A DNA stretch of 64,000 nucleotides from NCBI GenBank assembly GCA_963665155.2, contig OY761986.2:1178001-1242000 (forward strand), read 5' to 3'. A program made the position numbers and the translations under genes. Origin of the DNA: UBA1141 sp963665155. GTDB lineage: Bacteria > Chloroflexota > Dehalococcoidia > Lucifugimonadales > UBA3495. Positions 35,644 through 43,518 of the stretch are shown piece by piece (position 1 is the first letter of the stretch; every line of letters begins with the position of its first letter). Under the pieces are notes generated by a model. The model ran no database searches, had not been told where the DNA came from, and saw only the letters and a list, made by a program, of their open reading frames with translations.

Positions 35644-36255
35644 CTAGGCCGGGACTGCTGCCACTCTGCCGTTGGCTGCTTTAACGCTGTTGAACACCTC
35701 TTGAGCTTCATCAACCGTGCCGTATTCGTGGACGATGTGTTTCAAGGCGCGGATCATGGGCACCGGAAACTCGCTCTGCCAGATGTTTCTGCCCAGGTTA
35801 ATGCCGATGGACCCGTTCTGAATGCCGTCATGGACGAACTCCAGAACCTCTCGCTCCGTATCGGCTTGGGGTCCGCCCGCCATCACCACCGGGACGGGGC
35901 AACCGGCGACAACCTTGTCGAACCCGTCGTCGCACCAGTATGTCTTCACAACCCGAGCGCCCAGTTCAGCGCAGATGCGGCAGCACAATGCCAGATAGCG
36001 GGAGTCCCGCTTTTCCAGCTCTTTGCCCACCGCAGTAACCGCCATCACCGGGATGCCGTACTTTTCGCCTTCATCAACCAGCTTGCCCAGGTTCAGCAAT
36101 GATTCCCTTTCGTACTCGGTGCCGATGAATACGGAGATGCCTATAGCGGACACGTTCAGGCGTATGGCTTCTTCCATGGAGGTGGTTATTCCCTCGTTAG
36201 CCAGGTCGCCCCCGACCAAACGGGCATGGGCAAAGAGCGCATCATCGAAACCTCC
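35644..36255 (-). pseudogene. Class I aldolase (LsrF/archaeal FBA-like), N-terminus missing
   Basis: The frame from 36255 encodes GGFDDALFAHARLVGGDLANEG, then AIGISVFIGTEYER, the Schiff-base lysine in ARVVKTYWCDDGFD, VVMAGGPQADTERE and GSIGINLGRNIWQS. This is the C-terminal two-thirds of a DhnA-type aldolase (FBA class I, LsrF, ADH synthase). Full-length members have about 90 more N-terminal residues including the VAMDHG region; here a TAA in frame at 36256-36258 marks an abrupt join to unrelated DNA. Alternative starts (TTG 36219) exist but the barrel would be incomplete. The join is the left edge of the accessory island. Confidence 0.8.
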
Positions 36256-36789
36256 TTAATATTGAGAGGAAACAGACGACGGACACAGAAGCCCAGCAAC
36301 CGCTCAAGAGTCAGAAGATCCAAGGACAAACATACTACGGAGAACAGACCGGAATCGACCTCGGCTATCCCGGAATCGGCAGCCCCGAGGAAGTCCGGAA
36401 AACTCGGAAGAACCAACCCGGCTCCTGATCAAAAAACAGCCCAACCGGTCGGGGCCGAGCCACGAAAGGCATCTCGACCCCGCAAAGACAAGAAGACGCC
36501 CGAAGACGGCAGGGAGTACGAGCGCCTCCGGGGGCAACGCCCAGAACGCCGGGAAGCCAGGAGGAAAGCAACTCAGGCAAGACGCCAGAAAGCCAAGGAA
36601 CTCGGGCTGTGCCGGGATTGCAGCAACAAAGCGATTACGGGGCAGAGCATGTGCGAGGCGTGCGCCGAAAAGCACAGGCAGGCCCGCCGGAAGGACGACA
36701 CTGCCAGAAGGGCAAGATTAAAAGCCGAACGGGAACTGAACAATCAGACGCGACCGCAGACGCCAGCAACGCAGGAGGGCAGTTGGTGA
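36226..36789 (+). CDS. Basic protein with C-terminal zinc ribbon (array copy 1)
   Basis: 187 residues if read from ATG 36226, but that codon lies antisense in the aldolase remnant, so the true start is probably downstream (TTG 36262 or later). The N-terminal half is very basic and low-complexity. Then REYERLRGQRPERREARRK leads to LGLCRDCSNKAITGQSMC and EACAEKHRQ: a CxxC-x9-CxxC ribbon flanked by basic helices, suited to nucleic-acid binding (inference). Three more copies follow within 1.2 kb. I know of no named family; single CxxC/CxxC ribbons of this type occur in HNH nucleases and phage regulators. Confidence 0.6.
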   Translation: MGKERIIETSLILRGNRRRTQKPSNRSRVRRSKDKHTTENRPESTSAIPESAAPRKSGKLGRTNPAPDQKTAQPVGAEPRKASRPRKDKKTPEDGREYERLRGQRPERREARRKATQARRQKAKELGLCRDCSNKAITGQSMCEACAEKHRQARRKDDTARRARLKAERELNNQTRPQTPATQEGSW

Positions 36790-36815
36790 CGAACTTGGCG
36801 GCAACGCCACACTGA

Positions 36816-37625
36816 TACTGCCAGACCTTCGACAGGAGCCTGACTGCAAGGACACACACGGGCGGGGAACACCCAGGAGACAAAGAGAGCGCGAGGCCCG
36901 GGGTACGTCGTGTAAAAAGGTATATCGCCCAGCGTTCCTTCAACATTGAACAAAAGAAACGCACTACGCCTGCCAGAAAAAAACAGACGACAGAATCAGG
37001 ACCGAATAATACCAAGTCAAAGAAACTCAAGACACCCAAAACACCCAAGGTACCCGCCCCGAAGAGAACCCCACTCACCCCCGAGGAAAGAAAAGAAAGA
37101 CAGCGAATCCAGTTCAAGGCAAAACTCGAAAGGGCAAAGTCCCTCGGCCTCTGCAGAAATTGTGGTGAACCCGCCATCCAAAATCAGACCAGGTGTGAGA
37201 CGTGCGCCGAAAAACACAGAGGGTTATACAAAAACAAATATCGGGAGAGGTACGACGCAGCGAAGCTGGCAAATGGTGATCCGAGCAACAAACCAAAGGT
37301 GCCGGAACATCTGGGCAACAACTTGCCGCAAACAGTCAAGCAGACCACCTTACATCAAGCGAAACCGCTTTCAGAAAAGACTAATTCCGAGAGCCGACGA
37401 CGGTACGAACGCCTTCGGGGACAACGACCAGAACGTCGAGAGGCCGGCAGAAAGGCAGCTAAGGTGAGCAGGCAGAAGGCCAAGGACCTCGGGCTCTGCA
37501 GAGTCTGCCGGAATCCAGCCCTCCTTGGGCAGACCAGATGCGAAATCTGCGCTGAGAAGCATCGGCAGGGAAACCAGAGAGGAGCGGCAGTCCGTAGAGA
37601 AAAACAAAAACCGAACAAAATCTGA
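36816..37625 (+). CDS. Basic protein with two zinc ribbons (array copies 2 and 3), no clear start codon
   Basis: One frame is open from 36816 to the stop at 37625 (about 269 codons). It contains LCRNCGEPAIQNQTRCETC (copy 2, about 37148) and, after a linker, RYERLRGQRPERREAGRKA with LCRVCRNPALLGQTRCEIC (copy 3, about 37493), each followed by AEKHR. No ATG, GTG or TTG occurs before GTG 37299, so either the start has decayed, a rare start is used, or translation comes from the copy 1 frame by frameshift. The strong conservation of ribbon cysteines argues that it was under selection until recently. DNA or RNA binding is inferred only. Confidence 0.5.
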   Translation, partial: YCQTFDRSLTARTHTGGEHPGDKESARPGVRRVKRYIAQRSFNIEQKKRTTPARKKQTTESGPNNTKSKKLKTPKTPKVPAPKRTPLTPEERKERQRIQFKAKLERAKSLGLCRNCGEPAIQNQTRCETCAEKHRGLYKNKYRERYDAAKLANGDPSNKPKVPEHLGNNLPQTVKQTTLHQAKPLSEKTNSESRRRYERLRGQRPERREAGRKAAKVSRQKAKDLGLCRVCRNPALLGQTRCEICAEKHRQGNQRGAAVRREKQKPNKI

Positions 37626-37758
37626 ACAACCGGGCGTGACTGCGCAGCATGAGAACACCAACAGCGAGTTGCCGACGTACTTGATAACATTGCTACGCTG
37701 AAACCGCCAGAACTGCGGGTCCACACACAGAGGCGCACGAGAAAGATCAACAAGACAC

Positions 37759-37790
37759 GAGGCCCGGCGCAAGCCGGGTCTCTGTTTCTT
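37759..37790 (+). terminator. Hairpin GAGGCCCGGC/GCCGGGTCTC with T-rich tail
   Basis: Ten-base stem (one G-T pair) around GCAA, followed by TGTTTCTT. Same stem core as the hairpins at 38995 and 43338, so a recurrent terminator type of this island. Confidence 0.8.
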
Positions 37791-38006
37791 CAACATCAAT
37801 GGAACCGGAACAAGATCGCCAAGGGAACGAGGCAGTTCAACCACTGCGCCAACCTCGCCTTGGAAGGCCACGGCAGGTGCCAAACCTGCGCTGAGAAACA
37901 TAGGCAACTTCAAAAGCGCCTCCCCGAAAAGAGGACGACAACTCCGGCACCACAAAGCCCCCGGCCTCGCCTAGAGGCCGGGGGCTTTTCATTTTCCGCC
38001 ACCTAA
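37791..38006 (+). pseudogene. Degenerate fourth zinc-ribbon copy
   Basis: In one frame the region reads FNHCANLALEGHGRCQTC then AEKHRQLQKRL. The second CxxC and the AEKHRQ tag are kept, but the first pair has lost one cysteine (LCRxC became FNHC) and there is no start codon. The frame runs through the terminator hairpin at 37954, so its end is not natural. Confidence 0.6.
37954..37992 (+). terminator. Rho-independent terminator
   Basis: Perfect 15-bp stem AAAGCCCCCGGCCTC (37954-37968) / GAGGCCGGGGGCTTT (37974-37988) with GCCTA loop and a T-rich tail. It closes the zinc-ribbon array. Confidence 0.92.
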
Positions 38007-38095
38007 CCGGCGACCTATGACAGAAGCTCCTTCTCGAACACTCAACCGCCCCGCGCCATGGAATCAGCACCGCCACCCTCAAGAAGCATCACAGG

Positions 38096-38434
38096 ATGCC
38101 GACCACGGCACACACCCGCGCCGCCATCTACATCAAGGAGGCAGCCGACTACCCCGACGGCGAGAACTCCAAGGAACTTCAAACAGAAGAATGTGAAAAG
38201 TTCTGTCTTGCTCAAGGGTTCGAGATCACCACCCGCTACTACGACCCGCCGGAAAGCAAGCACCAGTTCGATTGGATGATGAGCGAGGCCACCGAGGAAA
38301 ATCCACCCTTCGACGTCATTCTAGTCTGCAAACTCAAGAACTTCTCCTAGTCCCTAGACGAGACCGTGTTCTGCCGAGCCAAGCTGAAGGCCAACGGAGT
38401 AACCCTACTGTCCACCGCGGAAATCTCCATGTAG
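38096..38434 (+). pseudogene. Serine-recombinase-like N-terminal domain (copy 1) with amber stop
   Basis: The frame reads RAAIYIKEAADYPDGENS, ECEKFCLAQGFEITTRYYD, FDWMMSEATEENPPFDVILV, CKLKNFS, TAG (38348-38350), SLDETVFCRAKLKANGVTL. This follows the resolvase N-terminal domain from strand 1 (AAIYxRVS) to the NGV strand. At the catalytic serine position (VS of the family) the sequence has EA, and CKLSRF has become CKLKNF, so it lacks the active site even apart from the stop. No DNA-binding or recombinase C-terminal domain follows. Confidence 0.72.
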
Positions 38435-38505
38435 AGCAGCAGCCATCACCACCGGCAACCCCGAACTCGAAAACCGCCCGATTCCTCCAAGGAGGCACAC
38501 CGTCA

Positions 38506-38952
38506 ATGGAAACGAAACTAGGGGTCGTCACCCTCGAACAGCTCGGCCAACCACTAACCCATCCTAACCGGCCCCGCCGAGATCCCGAGCCAAGCCAGAG
38601 GGAGGAGAACCCCCTCAAGGTTCCACCCACCAATAGGACAGCCATCTACGTCAGGAACCTCCCAGGCGACCAATACCCAGAGCAGAAACTCCAAGATGAT
38701 TTACGGCGCTGCCGCGAGTACTGCACAGAGCAGGCGCTCGAGGTCGTCATCGAGTATTCCGACCCCAAGGGAAGCTGGAAGGAATTCCATCAGATGATGG
38801 CAGTCGCCACCGGCCGCAGGCCCCCCTTTGACAACGTCGTGGTCTCAAGCATCAATAGCCGGTTCGCTCCCTACCCTGCGTACAACATGGATTGCCGCGA
38901 ACACCTCCAGAACAACGGCGTCACCGTCAGGCCAGTGCCACCAAGCGTGTAA
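38506..38952 (+). CDS. Serine-recombinase-like domain protein lacking the catalytic serine (copy 2)
   Basis: 148 residues from ATG 38506 behind AAGGAGG. After a Pro-rich leader comes TAIYVRNLPGDQYPEQKLQ, RRCREYCTEQALEVVIEYSD, FHQMMAVATGRRPPFDNVVV, INSRFAPYPAYN and CREHLQNNGVTVRPVP, which trace the resolvase N-terminal fold in order. The catalytic serine of AIYVRVS is replaced (NL), while the SRF arginine is kept. It ends at the end of the catalytic domain, without helix E or DNA-binding parts. It therefore cannot be a recombinase; a structural or regulatory dimerisation role is possible (inference). A terminator follows. Confidence 0.7.
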   Translation: METKLGVVTLEQLGQPLTHPNRPRRDPEPSQREENPLKVPPTNRTAIYVRNLPGDQYPEQKLQDDLRRCREYCTEQALEVVIEYSDPKGSWKEFHQMMAVATGRRPPFDNVVVSSINSRFAPYPAYNMDCREHLQNNGVTVRPVPPSV

Positions 38953-38994
38953 CGCCAGCAGGTAACCCCCGATCAGCAGAGCCAAGAAAGGGAG

Positions 38995-39019
38995 AGGCCC
39001 GGCGTATGCCGGGCTTTTT
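38995..39019 (+). terminator. Rho-independent terminator
   Basis: AGGCCCGGC (38995-39003), GTAT loop, GCCGGGCTTTTT. It follows the resolvase-like gene by about 40 bases. A near-copy, with its upstream sequence, is at 43338. Confidence 0.92.
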
Positions 39020-39242
39020 ACTACCAAGGGCCATCACCTATAAGCAAACGGAACCACGCCGCGACGTTCGGGACGCTGCACCAGACAACCACAGCCAACC
39101 CCCTTCTGAAATCGGCCTGAGACTCACATCTCAACCCGTTGTTCACGACACCATCACACGAGATCAGGCACGTTTTCACGCCGGTTTCACACCCCCTCTT
39201 GCGATAATTGAGGCGAATAGACGCGCCAAGGAGAAAACACGC

Positions 39243-42200
39243 ATGCGCAACGCCAGCATCACTCACGCTTACAGGATCCCGGCCATACTGGCCTTCCTGG
39301 CCATCGCCGCGATCCTCGCATTCACCACTATCATGACCGTCTCGGCCCAAGCCGAGGCACCGGTCTGGAAAAACGCACCAACCGGGCTGAACGTGATGGC
39401 CGGAGACCAAGCCGGAAATCTCGAAGTCGCCTGGAACCCACTACAACCAAACGGCAAAACGCTGTCCGATTACCGCGTGACTTGGGCGCCGGACGGCGAG
39501 TCCTTCCGACCCAATTCAGAAACTGACTGGTACGCCCACCCGACCACCAACGAGGTGACGGTAACCGGCCTCGACGGCGGCGCAACGTATCAGGTCAAAG
39601 TACGCGCCCGGTATGACGACAACAAAAAGTCCGACTGGAGCGACGTAATCTCCGGACAGGCCGGCATCACAACGAACAGCCCCGCCACTGGTCAACCAAC
39701 CATAGCCGGCACGGCAGAAGTTGAGGAGACCCTCACCGCAGGGACTTCCGCCATCGCCGACGATAACGGGCTCACGAACACCGTATTCAGCCACCAGTGG
39801 GTGCGCAGCACCAGTGGCTCGGATGCCGACATCACAGACGCGACCGGTTCCACCTACGTGGTCACCGACGCAGATGTAGACAAGGCCATCAAGGTTCGCG
39901 TGAGCTTCACCGACGACGACGGATACTCGGAAACCCTCACGAGCGACGCCACAACGTCAGTGCCTCAGACTACCAGCACAGAGGGTGATGACGGAAACGG
40001 CGTACTCGACACCTGGAATCTCGTCCCTGCCGGGCTCAATGCGGGAGACGAGTTTAGGCTCATCTCCCTATCGTCAACCAACCGCAGCGCCACCTCTTCC
40101 AACATCGGCGACTACAACAAGTTAGTCCAGGACCTGGCCGCCAACGGCCATGATGACATCCAAGCGTACAGCTCGGGGTTCACCGCGGTCGGCTGCACCG
40201 CAGATGACGATGCACGGGACAACACCAATACACGATTCACCAGTTCCGACAAGGGCGTACCCATCTACTGGATGGGTGGCAACAAAGTCGCGGACCAGTA
40301 CCAGGACTTCTACGATGGATCCTGGGACGACGAAGCCAACCACAGGAACGAATCAGGCGATGACGGACAGGATATGTCCCGAGACACGAACCGACCTTGG
40401 ACTGGCTGTAAACACGACGGCACCGAAGCCGTCTCGGCCTCCCTCGGTGAAGCTAGTGTCACCACTGGTGTACTTAACTCCATCGTCCCCACTTCCGGCC
40501 CGATCGGCAGTAACTTTACCGTGGACGGACGTACCAATCGTCCCATGTACGGCCTTTCGGAAGTGTTCAACGTCATCGGAGGCCCGGACACGTTGAGCGA
40601 CCTCACCCTAGAGGTCTCGCCCGGCGGGGAGGCCATTACCCTCAGTCCGTCTTTCGACGCAGACACTTTCACCTACTCGGCGACAGTGGCCAACGAAATC
40701 GACGAGGTTTCGATGACCGCGACGAAGGCCGATAGCCTAGCCGCGGTAGTGATCACCGGCGACAACGACACCAACACGCCGGACACAGCCGACCTGGACC
40801 TCGACGTCGGGGCAAACACCCTGACCGTGACAGTGACGGCCGAGGACAGTTCCACCACGAAGACGTACACGATCAACGTGACGAGAACCGCCGCCCCGCC
40901 GCCGGCTCCAACCGACTGCCCAGCCGAAGCAACCTGGTGTTCCACCATCAAGGTTAGTTACGTCACCGGAATATCAACCGGGGTCACAACAGAGTGGTGG
41001 GGATATGCCGAGGAACATCACTACGGAGATCTCCGCTCAACGGAATTTACCCGTGGCGGCACCAACTACACGGTGTATGGGATCTATCGGATCAAGCACT
41101 CGACCACAAGCACGATTACGAGCGACACCCTGAACATCTCCGTTACACCTTCGCTACCCGACGGTACGACACTGAAACTCGGCGACCGGACATTCGCCGT
41201 CAACAGCGATAGCGCCACTGCGAACGACGGACGGGAACAATGGGACGTTGCAGCCAGCCCGGTCAACTGGACAGACGGCCAGCACGTCACTGCCAGCCTG
41301 ATACTTCCCGGCACTGCCGACGAACCAGAGGAGCCGACCAACCTCATGGCCACCGCACACGGAGAGAATCAAATTGACCTAGAATGGCAGGCCCCCACCA
41401 ACAACGGCGGCACCATCATTTCGGGCTACAAGATCCAGCACTCACCCGACGGCAACTCCCCCTGGACCAACATCACGAGCAACACCGGCAACACTGACAC
41501 CACCTATTCACACACCAGCCTCAACCCCCAGACGACGGGATACTACCGCGTCTTCGCCATCAACTACATCGGGACCGGCCCCGAGTCGAACGTCGCAGAC
41601 GCGACCACTCGCGCGTTGGATACACCTAGCCAAGTGATGGGCGTGGTCATCACGGCGAGCAATAGCACCCTGTCAGTGGAATGGGCACCCGTAAGCGACG
41701 CCACAGGCTACAAGGTGCAGTGGAAGTCCGGTGGCCAAAGGTACAAGCCCACGCGGGAAGCCTCGATCATATCCAGCTCTACGCCCAGTTACGCCATCAA
41801 CGGCCTGAACAACGGGACGGAGTACCAGGTACGAGTCATCGCCACCAAGACGGGCGCGAACGATGGACCGCCGTCGTCCGACAGGACAGGCACCCCAACA
41901 AACCTCTCACCCACCGTCACATTCGGGCCCGGCAGGTTCACCGCATCGGAGAACGGCCGTACCGCGACAGTAACCGTAGAGATAAGCGTAGCGGTAGACG
42001 TCACAATCCCGTTGCGCGTTCAACGCCAAGATGGAGCCAGCAGCGCCGACTATTCCGGCGTACCCGGCAGTCTGGTATTCGCGAACGGAACCACGGTACG
42101 CTCGTTCACCGTCACGGCAGTCGACGACTCCGATAACGACGACGACGAAAAGATCAGGATCACGTTCGACGACCTACCAAACGGTGTTCAAACAGGCGCC

Positions 42201-42557
42201 CGTTCTGCCGTGAACGTCAGACTCGAGGATAACGACGACGGAAACAGAGCACCCAGGTTCGGCATGGACGAACAGATACTCTATATGATCGAGAACACTC
42301 CCCCGAACCAGAACGTCGGTAACCCAATCACGGCCACCGACGGCGACGGAGACACCATCACCTACACGTTCGGCGGCCCCGACATGGACCGTTTCACGTT
42401 CCTATCCTCAACCGCTCAGATCCGAACCAAGGCCGGTCAGACTTACGACTACGAGACGCACCAAGAATTCGTCGTCAGGGTAACGGCCGATGACGGCAAC
42501 GGCGGCACCGCGACCGCAACTCTGGTCATCAACGTCGTGGATGTGGACGAGGACTAG
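39243..42557 (+). CDS. Large secreted FN3/Ig-like/Calx-beta/cadherin repeat protein
   Basis: 1104 residues from ATG 39243 behind AAGGAG; the signal peptide is YRIPAILAFLAIAAILAFTT with a VSAQAEA cleavage region. Domains in order: FN3 (about 40-130), Ig-like module (GQPTIAGTAEVEETLTAGTS ... SHQWVRSTSGSDADITDA), a unique 170-residue part with LDTWNLVPAGLNAGDEFRL, a cadherin-like beta-sandwich (SDLTLEVSPGGEAITLSPSF), another unique part, two FN3 domains (LMATAHGENQIDLEWQAPTN; VVITASNSTLSVEWAPVSDA), a Calx-beta-like domain and a cadherin repeat (GNPITATDGDGDTITYTFGG). It ends VVDVDED without anchor. It is extracellular, likely for adhesion or binding of surfaces or polymers (inference); the missing C-terminal anchor suggests secretion or truncation. 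Confidence 0.88.
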   Translation: MRNASITHAYRIPAILAFLAIAAILAFTTIMTVSAQAEAPVWKNAPTGLNVMAGDQAGNLEVAWNPLQPNGKTLSDYRVTWAPDGESFRPNSETDWYAHPTTNEVTVTGLDGGATYQVKVRARYDDNKKSDWSDVISGQAGITTNSPATGQPTIAGTAEVEETLTAGTSAIADDNGLTNTVFSHQWVRSTSGSDADITDATGSTYVVTDADVDKAIKVRVSFTDDDGYSETLTSDATTSVPQTTSTEGDDGNGVLDTWNLVPAGLNAGDEFRLISLSSTNRSATSSNIGDYNKLVQDLAANGHDDIQAYSSGFTAVGCTADDDARDNTNTRFTSSDKGVPIYWMGGNKVADQYQDFYDGSWDDEANHRNESGDDGQDMSRDTNRPWTGCKHDGTEAVSASLGEASVTTGVLNSIVPTSGPIGSNFTVDGRTNRPMYGLSEVFNVIGGPDTLSDLTLEVSPGGEAITLSPSFDADTFTYSATVANEIDEVSMTATKADSLAAVVITGDNDTNTPDTADLDLDVGANTLTVTVTAEDSSTTKTYTINVTRTAAPPPAPTDCPAEATWCSTIKVSYVTGISTGVTTEWWGYAEEHHYGDLRSTEFTRGGTNYTVYGIYRIKHSTTSTITSDTLNISVTPSLPDGTTLKLGDRTFAVNSDSATANDGREQWDVAASPVNWTDGQHVTASLILPGTADEPEEPTNLMATAHGENQIDLEWQAPTNNGGTIISGYKIQHSPDGNSPWTNITSNTGNTDTTYSHTSLNPQTTGYYRVFAINYIGTGPESNVADATTRALDTPSQVMGVVITASNSTLSVEWAPVSDATGYKVQWKSGGQRYKPTREASIISSSTPSYAINGLNNGTEYQVRVIATKTGANDGPPSSDRTGTPTNLSPTVTFGPGRFTASENGRTATVTVEISVAVDVTIPLRVQRQDGASSADYSGVPGSLVFANGTTVRSFTVTAVDDSDNDDDEKIRITFDDLPNGVQTGARSAVNVRLEDNDDGNRAPRFGMDEQILYMIENTPPNQNVGNPITATDGDGDTITYTFGGPDMDRFTFLSSTAQIRTKAGQTYDYETHQEFVVRVTADDGNGGTATATLVINVVDVDED

Positions 42558-42830
42558 CCGCTGACAATGCCATGACGTCCCGCACCAACATGGCCAAGGA
42601 CGCATAGCACAACAACTGGCTAGGGGCGGCGCCACTCAGGTGGTACCGCCCCTCACTTTGAGCCCTACGGCCCGCACGTTTCCGCAGACTGAGGGTCGGC
42701 GGATTCTTCATCCGCAGCGCCGGCCAATTCGGCTGGCGGTTCTGCGAACAACTACACTCCAAACCGCTAAAGCAAAGGAAATGCACGAGCCCCAGCACCC
42801 ACAGACCAGCCGTAGCCCGAGCGCGAGGCG
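42558..42830. other. Intergenic, no gene seen
   Basis: About 270 bases after the FN3/cadherin gene. No start signal or coding frame is convincing; probably decayed sequence leading into the restriction-gene fragment. Confidence 0.5.
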
Positions 42831-43079
42831 ATGGGCGAAGCCGCCATCGTCCTCGGCGACACCACCGTCGACATCCAACTGAACGACAGCACCCGCTGGA
42901 GGAACGTCCCTACCGCCGTTTGGAACTACAAGCTGGGCGGCTACCAGGTCCTCAAGAAGTGGCTGTCCTACCGGGAAAGCAAGGTCCTTGGCCGCAGCCT
43001 GCTGCTGGAGGAGGTGCGGCACTTCACCGACACTGCCCGGCGTATCGCGGCGATCCTGATGCTAACGGCACGGCCGTGA
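42831..43079 (+). pseudogene. C-terminal fragment of a type ISP restriction-modification protein
   Basis: The frame encodes VLGDTTVDIQLNDSTRWRN, VPTAVWNYKLGGYQVLKKWL, SYRESKVLGRSLLLEEVRHF and TDTARRIAAILML. This matches the conserved C-terminal end of type ISP (LlaBIII/LlaGI-like) and related single-chain enzymes, where WxNVP..VW.Y.lGGYqvlkkWLsYR closes the specificity region. The other 1000 or more residues are absent and TAG lies just upstream in frame. It differs from the C-terminus of the intact enzyme at 47450, so it is the relic of another system. Confidence 0.8.
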
Positions 43080-43200
43080 CTCAGCACCAGTCGGCTGATG
43101 ACGTACACCAAGCCCAAGACCATCCTTCAATCCCCCGTTGCATAATGTCGGCAAAACATCCCGCCACGTGGCACGCACCCAATACTGCCCCGACCGACAA

Positions 43201-43296
43201 CCCGTGAGGGAGAAGGACCATGTCAACCACATATATTGCCGCGAGCACCTCCGGAAGAACGGCGTCATCGTCAGGCCAGTGCCACCAGGCCTGTAA
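43201..43296 (+). pseudogene. Resolvase-like domain C-terminal scrap (copy 3)
   Basis: The frame reads HVNHIYCREHLRKNGVIVRP then VPPGL and stops at 43296, matching CREHLQNNGVTVRPVP of the gene at 38506. The similarity continues through the stop codon and into the following terminator, so this is a segmental duplicate about 4.3 kb away. Confidence 0.8.
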
Positions 43297-43337
43297 CGCC
43301 AGGAGGCAACCACCAGGGCAGGACAGCCGAGAAAGGG

Positions 43338-43366
43338 AGAGGCCCGGCAGACGCCGGGCCTCTTTA
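43338..43366 (+). terminator. Rho-independent terminator (duplicate of 38995)
   Basis: Perfect 11-bp stem AGAGGCCCGGC/GCCGGGCCTCT around AGAC, with a short T-run. Flanks match those of the hairpin at 38995. Confidence 0.88.
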
Positions 43367-43518
43367 CTGCCAAAGACCAACAGGGATGAGCTACTCGCTC
43401 CCGCCCCAGCTATCAGCCCCAGAAAGGACCCAGGCGCACAGAAGGCAAACCCAGTCTGGCGACCCCGGACAATGTTGTAAACCGCGACGCCGCGGAACGA
43501 CAACCGGAGGATGCCTCA

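Noticed and set aside
36186..36416. Minus-strand frame reading through the aldolase edge with a good AGGAGG before ATG ATG
   Set aside because: The frame is not the aldolase frame; its product after the start is 19 residues of out-of-frame aldolase sequence, so it is a by-product of the junction.
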